A DNA stretch of 64,000 nt from Papiliotrema nemorosa (taxonomy: Eukaryota; Basidiomycota; Tremellomycetes; Tremellales; Rhynchogastremaceae). Under the pieces are notes generated by a model, which was not told the DNA's origin, did not search any database, and saw only the letters and a list, made by a program, of their open reading frames with translations. Positions 1 to 10,224 of the stretch are shown piece by piece (position 1 is the first letter of the stretch; each line of letters opens with the position of its first letter). Both the position numbers and the translations under genes were made by a program. The stretch covers positions 1 to 64,000 of the forward strand of contig JASKOT010000042.1 of the NCBI GenBank assembly GCA_032158125.1. Direction: 5' to 3'.

Positions 1-89
1 TTTTTGGGCTATGAATATACCCAATTAAATAAAAAAAAATTTCGTAAAAGTGCCCGGGGGTTAATTTATACGTTTACCGCATTTTTACA

Positions 90-111
90 CCCCCCCCCCC
101 CCCCCCCCCCC
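90..111. repeat. Poly-C tract of 22 bases upstream of a gene
   Basis: An uninterrupted run of 22 C lies about 70 bases before the start codon of the first gene. It is read as C on the coding strand of that gene. A second run of 26 C sits in a similar place before the gene at 6196. The function is unknown: it could be a promoter or 5' UTR element, could form a G-rich structure on the other strand, or its length could be a sequencing estimate. Confidence 0.9.
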
Positions 112-181
112 GACGACTTGGGCGGTATATGAGTGAATGCATCTGCCTATGCGTCTCATCCATCTATCAACACTACTCACC

Positions 182-2760
182 ATGAACGCAGCTATTCAAG
201 GCGCAATCGTTGGAGACAACGCCGTACGACGCAAATCCGCTTCGACCTCGCCTACCCTCCCGACCTCTTCCCAGCTCGGTACCTCCCCTTCCACAACTTC
301 GGCATTGAGTGGAGCTACCGCCCAAACTTCAGGTTTCGCACAAGCCGGTTCAGATTCTCACTCTTTCGGTAATCCCGTTCAACCGCCTTCCGGTGGTGTC
401 GATTCTCTAGATACAGGTCGACGCGCTTCCGCAGGGCAGTACGGGGGGATTGGAGGACTCAACGGCGGACTCGTAGGTGGATTCGGAGGGGGTTACCTCC
501 CCGTCACGGGAGGTTTACAGACGTCACCCAATGTACCTAAACCGGGAACGTCCATTGATCCAGCTACGGGCAAACCGCATACTGCGGGCTTGACCCGAGC
601 CGAGTTGGAAGCCAAGAAGGCTGCAGCGGCAGAGGGGCTGACTGCGGGGACGTTGACCGGTAATGCGACGGATCATCGACCAGTCAGCGATTTGACAGGT
701 AGAGAACAGGCCGCGAGGCAATTGGCGGGTGGTGTTCAGTCAGACGTGATGACTCCGGGGAAAGAATTGCCAGGTGGATGGGGTCGTAAGTTCTGCCTCA
801 GGCCACTGGGCGTAGCATTAACAAACAGCTGCTAAGCAAGTCTCCCTCCCTGGATCCGGAAAACCCGATGCGGTCGCTTCAGTCTACGAGGTGAGCACTG
901 AAACACATCTTTCTTTGTCTTTGATAAATCTGACGAATCAGGACATTGCGGAAGGATTGGAAAAGGTTGGGCATGCAGCTTTCGGTCTCATTCCTCAAGG
1001 TCTAAAAGACGCCTTGAACCCCGACCTCCCGCTCGACAAGGGCAAACAACCCATGGGATCCCCTGCCAAACCTAGAAAGTCAAGCGTAGGCGGTTAGCAC
1101 AACTTTTATGTATATGCCAAATTCAGCTGATCCCCCAGTCTTCCTTGACAATGCAAAACAACAAGGCGAGAAAGTCCTGCACGAGGTGCAAGACACAATC
1201 CAATCGCACAGTATGCTACACCTTTCGTGATTGACAGGAACTCACTGACGCTTCTCAGGGAGAACCAGTACAGGTGGTACCGAAACCTCTGTCCTAAGCC
1301 AAGTCAAAAACTTCTTCGCCGAAGCTGGTCAGGCCGCCGATGCTAAAGTCCATGGTCAAGCTGGACCTATGGCTGCCACGATCGGTTTGGCCACCGGTGC
1401 CGGCGCACTTGGTGCAACCGGTACAACCGGTTTGGCCGCGCCCAAAAAGTCTCTGCCCAGTGACGAGCCTGCCGGAGCCTTGCCTGGAGAACACTCTTCA
1501 GGTGTCGGCGCATTGCCCGGTCTCGCATCGGAGACTGGCGTTGCCGTACTGCCCGATGAGAAGAGTGAGTCAATTTAGGTCAACTTGGGCCTAGTGCTGA
1601 CATATAATTAAGAGGTCGCGCCTGTATCGTCCACCTCGACCGAGGTGCCTAAAGCTGCCGGAGAGAATGCTCTTGTAGCGCAAACGCAACCTTCTCACGA
1701 AAACCAAGGTATGCTTCCTGGAGAGGTTTCTGCTGGTGTTGGGGCCCTTCCTGGTTCTTCCAAAGAGGAAGGTGTCGCTCTGCTTCCTGACGAAAAGGGT
1801 GAGCTAAATCCCTTACAGTAGTGAGGTAGTCTGAGCTTATATTCAGCCGCCACGGGCACCGAAGGAGGATTGGTCCTCACTGGAGACAAGGAAACAAGTG
1901 CCGCGGGAACTTCTGCTGCTACGACTTCTGCACTCGCCGCTGGTGGCTCTCATGGCCTGGCCCCACCTCTTCCCGCCACTGTACTCGGAGACGGCGCTGC
2001 CAAGGGCGCCACCGACCTCGAGGAGGCAGGTCTCCCTTCCAGCTCTTCCACCGTCATTACTCCTGGTTCTTCTACTACCGATGGCACTTCTTCTCTGAAC
2101 CCCGCTTCGGCAGCTTTGGACCGAGGTGTCAACGACCGGACCACTTCCAACGCTAGCATTACTGCCATCCGACATGGGCACGAAGGCCAACGCTCTTCCC
2201 CGCTCGCGGAGACGGTCACACACGAAGATGCACCAATCATCTCTGGACCTGAGGCTACGTCGGCCGACGAAGCTGCCGCTCTGAAGGCCTCCAAGGATGA
2301 GACTACCCCCGGGGTTTCTGGCGCGACGAGCTTGACTCCTGGCAAGGAGACTGATGGTGTTGGACACCCTTCTTCTCGAGGCGAAGGAACGAGTCGAGAG
2401 CCTGGAACGTACCCAAAGCCAGACCATGATGGACCAGCGCACGAGCTCAAGGATGTTACAGCTACAGGCACCTCTACATCTACCAACCACAATGGTGCAC
2501 CGTCGACTGCCGACAATGCCAAGACCACCTCTGCTGCTGCCATTCCCGCATCTCCCAAATCTCCCATCACCGCTCAGAACTCTAGCCTCGCCGATGAGAC
2601 TTCAGGACATCGAAGGACTTCTTCCGGTGGATCAAACGGAAAGAAAAAGGTTGGATTCATGAACAAGCTCAAGGGTGAGATCAAGGTGATTGGGGGGAAG
2701 ATTCAACATAACGAGGCAAAGATCCAAGAAGGAGAAAAGTTGAAGCATGGAGAGTTGTAA
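182..2760 (+). CDS. Low-complexity repeat protein with LPGE/GVG/LPDEK motifs, unknown function
   Basis: I splice seven exons: 182-785, 841-890, 942-1092, 1127-1210, 1259-1564, 1613-1798 and 1847-2760, giving 764 residues. The start at 182 has a CACC context; an in-frame ATG at 137 is the alternative. The N-terminal part is rich in Gly, Ser and Ala. Exons 5 and 6, both bounded by phase-1 introns, each encode one copy of a unit reading LPGE..GVGALPG..GVAxLPDEK. The last exon is Ser/Thr/Ala-rich and ends in a short Lys-rich helix (GFMNKLKGEIKVIGGKIQHN region). Similar GVG-LPG-LPDE repeats occur in fungal hypothetical proteins, from memory. There is no signal peptide and no enzymatic motif. A stress-related, disordered protein is possible, but this is a guess. 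The exon model is internally consistent; the function is not known. Confidence 0.75.
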
Positions 2761-2967
2761 AGTGGAAGGAGGTGTTCACGAATTGTTTATAATCTTAGGT
2801 TTGTTGAAATGACAGAAATCCGAAAGCGCTGTGACCACTATCTTCAGAGCTGCGATCACAGGCTTCTGTCCTTCGCCGCAAAGACTGACACTTGATTGAA
2901 GTTCGATATGATAATGCTGGATATAAATCTCGACATGGAGAACAGAGGGTCCGCTGTACTTCCTAAA

Positions 2968-5915
2968 TCATGGAACATCCACCACACCCTTTTTGGCCCT
3001 GATCATCCCAATCATCGTCTTCATCTCCTCCACCACCAACCCATGCGTCCTCCCCGTCTCCTTCTCCACGCCTCCAAAGCCCATCGTGGGCTCATCACCC
3101 GCGACCCCATTTCCCGACAAGATCTGGTCCAGCGTCAGACCCTTCTCCCGTGCTTGCTTGGTCAAACGTATCCGTTCATCTCTTGACAGTGCCGAACGCT
3201 GCCTCAACACGGGTCCATCCTTCGCCAGATCAGCCTCGAAAACCATATCTTTGCCCGGTAACGGCAAGTCGTCCGTCACTCCATAGGCATCGTACGCATA
3301 TTCAGGGTCAGACTGTCCGTCTAGACTTTCAGGTTGACGATCCGATTCGAAAGATGTCGAGAATGATCCCCCCGAGACGGCTCTATCGTGCTCGTGCTCT
3401 GGTGCGGCCCAGCCGTTCATAAAGTCCGGTAAAGCAGTCGTAACTTGTACCTGCGTGTCGTCTGGCACGTCACGAGAATGAGATGGTTGTGCAAGTCGAT
3501 GAACAATCTCTTTACCTCGTTCCCAATCGCGCACAAGGAATCCAAGTTCCCCTCTGACATCTTTCCAGCAACTTTCGAGATCACCATGCGGCTCGATGAT
3601 TGAACTCGACTCGCTTGACCCGGCTGTCAAAAGAGGCTGAACATTCTGTTCAAGCTGCAAAGCCGATTTGACCGCTTGCAGACCTCGCCAAGCAGTCTCC
3701 AGCGTGTTTTCCATCTCGCGGATTCTATCCCTTAGCAGGACCTCATCCGATGTTCTAGGGGCAAACTCGAATGATCCACTGTTTTCCGGAACTGTCCAGG
3801 GAGGTTGGACGTCCCCCGCCTCACTATCGAGTTCGCTAACCATCGCATTGGCGCATTCCGTCTCCAGCTTTGTGCGCTCTGCATTGATCGCCTCAATAAG
3901 AGCTTCGAGCGTCGTTGTGATATCGGCCCAGTAGGCTTCATCGATTTCGTCAAATTTAAGACCGATAAGACAACAAGCCAATCTGCGTCTCTTCAAGTGG
4001 ATACCCAAACATCCCGCTTTGAGAGAGGGCAAAGTCAACGGACTGACGGATACTACTCTGCGAATCCTCGGTTGAGCAGGAGTAGGCGAGGTCAAAGTGG
4101 TCAAGAGTGAATTTGAGGTGGGAGGGGATTGCCCCACGAGCGATTGACCGCGGGACCGACTCCCAGTGGCATATTTCGATCTCATCGCTTGTATATCTGA
4201 AAAGGGCATGGACCGCGTTCGAGTCAGGTCTGTCTCGCTGTTTATGCTCAAGACCCTATCGTCGTCCGATGAAGGGTAATAAGGCATATTCTGCAGACTC
4301 CTCCGTTTAGGATTCGGTATAGAGGACGTAAAAGCGGGGAAAGAGGGGAATGTTTTGATGAGCTCGGCAGAACGTCTGGGCGAATTGTCGGAGACAGAGC
4401 CGGACAGAGGTGATCGTCTGGGCGTGAAAGGCTTGGAGATGGGCGTAGGAGATGTAGGGAGACTGAGCGGGATAAGACCGTTCTTATCCAAAGATGTAGG
4501 CCGAGTCGAAGGGGTCGGACTTGATTGCGCGTCTGATCCCGCTTCACCCTCATCAGCTTCGGTGATCCGTCTCTCGTGTGAAGGTCGACTAAGCCTTCTT
4601 CCTCGTATAGAAGGCGAAGGAGCCAGCCCACCATCTCGGATCGGAGACCAGACAGATGAATCCCACGATGCCCGTTTGTTATACCTAGGCGTACGTTCGG
4701 GCAGTTGCGTGAATCGGTCATCTGGCGCAGAACGCAATGAGGGATGAAGGTTTGGCGATGCACTGAGCGAGAGGTGGTGTGTCCGATGGGTAGGCTTGAA
4801 ACGGCCTGGCAATGACCTCGATATAGACATCGGTTGGGAATCGTCCTTAGATAGACCCACTCCAAGGCGTCGAAGCGATACATCCGGTCGACGCGGACTG
4901 GGTATACTGCCAACCGGCACTGACTGAATGATAGGTTGCCATGACGCAGAGTCTGCCTCGTCCTTGGCATCAAGGCGTTTCGGTTTCCGTTGATACAGAA
5001 AACTGCCAGCGACAGGAATATCGTACATTTCACCCAGGACGCCCAGCTCTTCTTTATCCGCCAGAGCCAGCACACCACTGGTCGCAGTCGCAAGATGATC
5101 CGTCATATTGCTTGTCAAGCGAGAAAGAGCCAGTCGGAGGTTGTATTGAGAGGTCGAATTGGGTGGAAGGGGTTGAAGGATAGAGAGTGATTTTTCGATG
5201 GTATTGTCAAATTGGCGAGATGAAGCGAGAAAGTTCGACAAGGTAGTGAGCGTCAATGATTTAGGGGATATGGTTATATTTGTTACAGTCGATTGATCTG
5301 GTTGAGATGTTTTGTCCCGAGGTAATTGAGGTAGAAGATCTGATTGATAGGCTTTCCAGGCGAGTCCACCGGCGAGAAGTGTCGTGCATATCACCAAGCG
5401 TATTCCGAGTAGCCGGACGAGGCCTAAGAGCATGGCACATATGGCGATAGAGATGTCCCAGCGCTCCATGGCCATTTCGCGTACACGAAGCAACAGCACC
5501 TTGACGTTTGGTCCATCCCCGCTCATCGAAGACGTGGTGTCCTCTTGAGAATCCGGAAAAACACGATCCGACGAAGGACCTCCAAATCCAGGCACATAGT
5601 CTTTCTCCAGCAAGCCAGAGGAGCATATGGCATATTTGAAGCGCTCCGAGAACCCATCGTCGCTTGATTCTTCTCCCTTCGGTGCGTTGTGAGCGAGTCG
5701 ACCGGGAGACGGAGGATCAAAGATAGATGCAGAAATGTCCGATTCCGTAGGGAACGATCGACCTCCAGATGCGCTCGATTCTGGGGAGATTCTCCGTCCA
5801 CCATCGACGAGTGTGTCGTCGACTGTTTCTGTACCGTCAGGACAAGCTCAAGCTCAGACTCACCCTTGAGGTAGTCGTCCAGCGGTGAGCCGTCCTCTAC
5901 GAGAGCGCTGGTCAT
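2968..5915 (-). CDS. Vezatin/Inp2-like membrane protein (putative myosin-receptor family)
   Basis: Two exons, 5915-5864 and 5828-2968, separated by a 35-nt intron, give 970 residues. After an acidic N-terminus comes the segment ICSSGLLEKDYVPGFGG, then a pair of hydrophobic segments (ICAMLLGLVRLLGIRL and VICTTLLAGGLAW), then predicted helices including a basic HLKRRRLACCLIGLKF stretch. This order resembles the fungal vezatin domain family that includes the yeast peroxisomal myosin-V receptor Inp2. Between the membrane pair and the basic helix lies a long Ser/Pro/Arg-rich linker that is probably disordered. By family, the role would be tethering an organelle, probably the peroxisome, to a myosin motor during bud inheritance. 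The gene is divergent from the 6196 gene across 280 bases and convergent with the preceding gene. The family match is from motif memory, so moderate. Confidence 0.7.
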
Positions 5916-6066
5916 ATTTGATTCTTCAGAGATACGACTCTAGACCTCCTCATGGCTTGATCGGACGGTCTGTAGCGTACACGACAAGATGCGATGCTCG
6001 ACGAGTTGAATACTGGGTCGGGTGATGTTGTTGGGATGCGACAAAGGGGCACCAGGAACTGAAACA

Positions 6067-6092
6067 CCCCCCCCCCCCCCCCCCCCCCCCCC
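6067..6092. repeat. Poly-C tract of 26 bases in a divergent promoter
   Basis: A pure run of 26 C lies between two divergent start codons (5915 minus and 6196 plus), about 104 bases before the plus-strand start. On the minus strand it is a 26-base G run that would lie in the leader of the vezatin-like gene if that transcript starts upstream of it. Compare the 22-base run at 90-111. Confidence 0.9.
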
Positions 6093-6195
6093 TGATTCGC
6101 CACCCGTACTTCTGAAATTTGATCCCGTCCATCCAGTCTGACTCTCACCTCCCTATATACCTATAGACGTGTAGTAGAAGACTCGGGTGTGATAC

Positions 6196-6883
6196 ATGTC
6201 AGATGGGCTGCCTCGGGATGCTCAAGCTCTGGCGGCCCCACCGGCACCTACAGATCTCATAGCATCGGCACTTCATCTGCCTTTACAAGCGATCGATCAT
6301 GCCCAACATCGAGGAAAGAAGATTAGGACAACCGGGCAGTGCGTGTTAATGCTTGCTGCTTCCTGCTTAACTAGAGTCTGATCCGCAGAATACTCGCCTT
6401 TGACGTGAAGACGTCTCTGCTCTTACTTGCCGCTGCGAGTACCGAACCTTCGACAACCCACACGCCTACTCTGCTCGTCAATGTATCAGTCCCTCTGCTC
6501 GGTATGAGCCCAGCAGCGACCGACGTCTCTGGCACATCTGACAACTCCTGGTCTTACGCTTTCACCCAGACATCTGACGACACAGCTTCGACAGAGCGAC
6601 CAGGCAAGAGGGAACGGCCTCGGCTTCGGATCGAGCGGGGAGAATGGGTCACTGTTGCAGGATGGCTAGAGGGCGTAGACGAGAGAACCTCGAGAAAGGT
6701 GAGCGAGCCATTCCGATTGTCTCTTGAAATCGTACTGAAATCGTATTGTCCCGATGCTGGCTGATTCTTCAGGTCAAGAAATTGCAGTCTTATGAGAAGC
6801 CACTGGATATCGTTCTAGAAGCTATCCACATTGCCCAATCTCGTCCTCCGCCTGTTGATGCGATCTACCGAGGACAATTGTAG
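6196..6883 (+). CDS. Small OB-fold-like protein, possible CST telomere subunit Ten1
   Basis: Three exons, 6196-6338, 6389-6698 and 6773-6883, give 187 residues. The core reads like a single OB fold: GKKIRTTGQILAFD (first strands), then LLLLAAAS, then PTLLVNVSVPLLG, then GEWVTVAGWLEGV. That strand order, in a small protein that is almost all one OB domain, is typical of Ten1 of the Cdc13/Ctc1-Stn1-Ten1 complex that caps telomeres. Rmi2 and other small OB proteins are alternatives. The C-terminus (KPLDIVLEAIHIAQSRP) is probably a helix. All intron borders keep frame, the first one splitting the Gln codon before ILAFD. I am confident in the gene and only moderately in the Ten1 reading. Confidence 0.65.
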
Positions 6884-7096
6884 ACAGAGACCGCTAGCCC
6901 TGCCATAAAGCGTAGCCCACGCGAGGTTGATCGGTATTGCTTCATTTCTGTCAATATTGTTTGATGCGACCGATTGATGATGCATTGGATTAAGTATGTT
7001 ATGTGCAATAACCTCGAGACGTCTCTGTCGTACACTACTCTACCCCAAAATATACATCTATGACACATACCTAACCCATTGTAGATACTGCGTATG

Positions 7097-8810
7097 CTAT
7101 TCCACCTTTTCGCTGCTACCAGGGAAGGAAAAGTCGCTGAACAGTGCACCAAACTGATCCGCGGCCGGATCATATACCGATCCAAAGATCCCAGGCAGTT
7201 CACGAGGTCGAGGTGGTGGGTACCTCTGGAAGTTCTGCGAGTCGCCTAGACATCAACATTGCTGATTTGGACGGGAAGAAATAAACTCACCCATGCTGGC
7301 AACTCGAGGAACGATCGGCGCTCCTATCTCTTTCCGCTCCAAGCTTCCCCAATCCACCCCAGCAAACCAAGCATGTCCCATGACATCCTTTGCGCCTCCT
7401 CGCAAATTACCCAAACGTTTACTCCTATCGGCCGTCAACAGACCCCGGATAAGATCCTTGGCATATGGGTCCAGATGTGACGGGAAGGCAATGTCGTTGC
7501 GCAAGATCTTCTCGTATATTCCCAACGGATGATCGTCAAAGAAGGGGGGATATCCAGCCAACATCTCAAAAGCCAATATACCCAGAGCCCACCAATCGAC
7601 AGCTTTCCCATGTCCCTGCGAGAGAACAATCTCCGGTGCAAGATATTCTGGTGTACCGCATAGCGTAAACGTTCGGTCTTCTACCACCTTGGCGAACCCG
7701 AAATCTGTTATACGAACATATCCCATCCTGTCCAGCAGCAAGTTTTCCGGTTTCAAATCTCGATAGATGATATCCTTGGCGTGGAGATATTCTATCGCTA
7801 AAACAATCGAAGCGAGATAGAATCTCGTCACGTCTGCGGAGAAACGTCCTGCTCGACGTAAATGCGAGAAGAGTTCTCCTCCGGGAATATATGACAGAAG
7901 CATGTACACGTTGAGGCTGTCCTGATATGTCGCGTATAGCTCGACGACAAAAGGATGTCGTATTCGATCCAAGATATCTCGTTCCGAGTTGATATGTTCC
8001 ACTTGTTTCAATCGAACAATCTCCGATTTGCGCAAAACCTTCATGGCAAAGTGGGGTAATTGACCATCGGCATGGAATGTCGCTGCTGGAGGTGGACTGA
8101 GCGGGTCTGCCGATTGATACAGATGGGGAAAGATGGGATGATACGGTGTCGGACGATAGTTTGGTCTTTGTCGCACCAGCAAGACTCGTCCAAATGTACC
8201 TGTACCCAATGTCTCGACAACTTCCCAATCTTCCAACTTTGCCTTTCCACCTGCGGGCTGATGGGCATACGTCACACCGCCTGAAGGATGGTGGTAGAGA
8301 TGGTGTGGAGGTGGGACATCCAACATCGAGTCGATTGCCGTGAATTGCGAGGCGGCTTCCCAGTTGGGCGGAGGGGTCGAGACTTGAGATGCGGGCGGGG
8401 ATAGAGGCGGTCGGGAAGCATGTTGAGGGAGTATTTGAGGGGGAGAGATGGGTATCCTCATGGGGTCTGTGCGTGTGAGCTGACTTTTGTCCTCGCTAGA
8501 GTAGTATACACTTACGTGCAGGATGATACGAAGGTAACACATGTGGGGGTGGTTGAGTTATACCCAGACCCATCCCTGTTCTCGAGCTACTACTCCCAGA
8601 GACAGAAGAGGACCCCGAGGCAGAACCACTGGCCCCGGGTGTCGACTTTGTTTGCGCGTACATTTTCTTCTCGTGAGGTAGGAGAAGAGATAGGGGATCC
8701 AACTTGAACTTTTTAGATGTGTTGGCTTTGGCCGAAGAAGGGTTGATGGATGAGGAAGATGACGAGGATGAAGGGGCCATGGTGGGCGAGACGGGTTGAT
8801 CGACGTCCAT
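7097..8810 (-). CDS. PKA1: cAMP-dependent protein kinase catalytic subunit (PKA)
   Basis: Three exons, 8810-8516, 8466-7291 and 7245-7097, encode 539 residues. After a Ser/Pro-rich N-terminus of about 180 residues comes an AGC kinase domain: glycine loop LGTGTFGRV, an insert of about 40 residues, the ATP lysine in HFAMKVLRK, catalytic YRDLKPEN, DFGFAK, the activation-loop Thr in RTFTLCGTPEYLAPE, and VDWWALGI. The last exon adds the typical C-terminal tail ending near FGALFSDFSFP, which covers the FxxF-like hydrophobic motif. The kinase phosphorylates Ser/Thr downstream of cAMP and is held inactive by the regulatory subunit; in cryptococcal yeasts it controls capsule, melanin and mating. Tremellomycetes can carry two PKA paralogues, so the number 1 is inferred from the similarity of the domain and tail, not proven. 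Confidence 0.93.
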
Positions 8811-10224
8811 GTTGACGGTTTATGTGATTGTTCAAGGTCTAAGCGTTGTGAGGGTGGGTTGGGTGATGTTAATCCGTCGCAACCGCAAAGGAGGGTCGTC
8901 TGATCTAGGGCGTCACCGAGAGACGCGGGCAGCCGATAACGAAACGACCGTTGTCCTGTTCTTGTCTATTCCAGGCGGATCCAGTGGGAATGATCCGCCG
9001 TGGAGCGCAATGGAAGCACGGATTCCGAGGTGTTGATACCTTGCCTATTGCTCGAGGAGGGTGATCCAAGACGAACGGAGGATATTGTTGACACGAAACC
9101 CAAGTACCCCTGACGTCGTTTTATCACAAGAGTCGCCTTTGAGCGTCTTCTTTTACACCTCCCAGCTTGCCGATCCACCTCTTGAACCTCTCTATATCCC
9201 AAGTGTTGTTATTTCGTATTGTACAATGTCGAGGTCGATGGGTAGTCACCTATGCGAGATGGGATTGTTGTCCTTGCAGAAGCAAGGGGGGGTTGGCTCA
9301 ATGTACGTACTTCTTGGGTCTTTGCCCGTTCTCGGTAACTCTATGTTGCACTCCGTCGGAAGCAAACGGTAGGCATGTCTCACCCGTCAATTTTGCCTTC
9401 TTTTTATTTTCTCAATCCCCTATTCCAGCCGATTTTGGGTGCTTCATATGCACAGTAGTAGCATAACTATTCCAGCATTATGATATATTTCGTTGCTTCC
9501 TCTGTCCAGTTACAAGGCCTGGAAGATGGCTTATCGGTTGACTCCAAACATCAAGGTTCGGTGCTTCACATAGGTAAATTGCCGTTTATGCAATTGGTTC
9601 GCATTTCGCTGGTCCCATCTCTACACATGTCCAGACTAGCGCGCATACCATTTCGAGAAATCGTTACGTTATATAGTCGTTCTCGTCATGTTCCGGCTTC
9701 TCAAATTCTTGTGGCAGGACGGGCGGACGGGCGGACGGGCGGAGTGGCTCTGGCGTCTGCCACCACTGAGTGGGACATCGCTTGTGGAATGTGAATCCCT
9801 TCACACTGGCGTCGCGAGCAGATCTCCGTCTTTCATGGAGATTCTCAACCACCCGGGTTTTGGACGAACAAGCTGGCATGGGTTGCAACTTTTAGGTGCT
9901 CACGCCTTATCAGACGTACTCGCACGCGGCTGCCACGAGGCGGATAGGCCAGCGGGTGGCAAAAGAGAGGGAGATGCGGGGTATCCGGGGTAATCGCTGG
10001 TCGTCCCGGTCACACGCGCATCCGGTCTTGTCCACTCATCACCCCTCGCCCTCGGTCCATCCCTCACCTCGACTACTCCTTTCTTTCTTCCGTCTTGACT
10101 GCTGGCTTCAACATCTGCAGTATCTACACGTAGGACTAGCACTGCTGCATCATCCTTGCAGCGGTTAGCCTACCCCTCTGCCCGCCGCTCACCTCGAGTG
10201 CTACCCCGCCACCGCCTTCCCACC
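8811..10224. other. Intergenic region between PKA and the FHA gene, 1.4 kb
   Basis: This is the divergent upstream region of PKA (minus) and the FHA gene (plus). I see no protein-like reading frame here. The right end (about 10030-10220) is pyrimidine-rich, with TCTTTCTTC-like stretches, as expected for fungal promoter and leader DNA. A short tandem repeat lies at 9717-9742. Long leaders are plausible for both genes, and small upstream reading frames cannot be excluded. Confidence 0.6.
9717..9742. repeat. Short tandem repeat, 8-base unit GGGCGGAC
   Basis: The unit GGGCGGAC is repeated about three times in a row inside the PKA/FHA intergenic region. It is G-rich and could be a regulatory or slippage-prone site. 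There is no gene across it. Confidence 0.7.

Noticed and set aside
1843..2490. Long minus-strand frames opposite the first gene
   Set aside because: They mirror the repetitive Ser/Thr/Ala codons of the real plus-strand exon and have no features of their own.
7566..8228. 220-codon minus-strand frame inside PKA
   Set aside because: It is a second frame on the PKA strand; the PKA domain is complete in the other frame.
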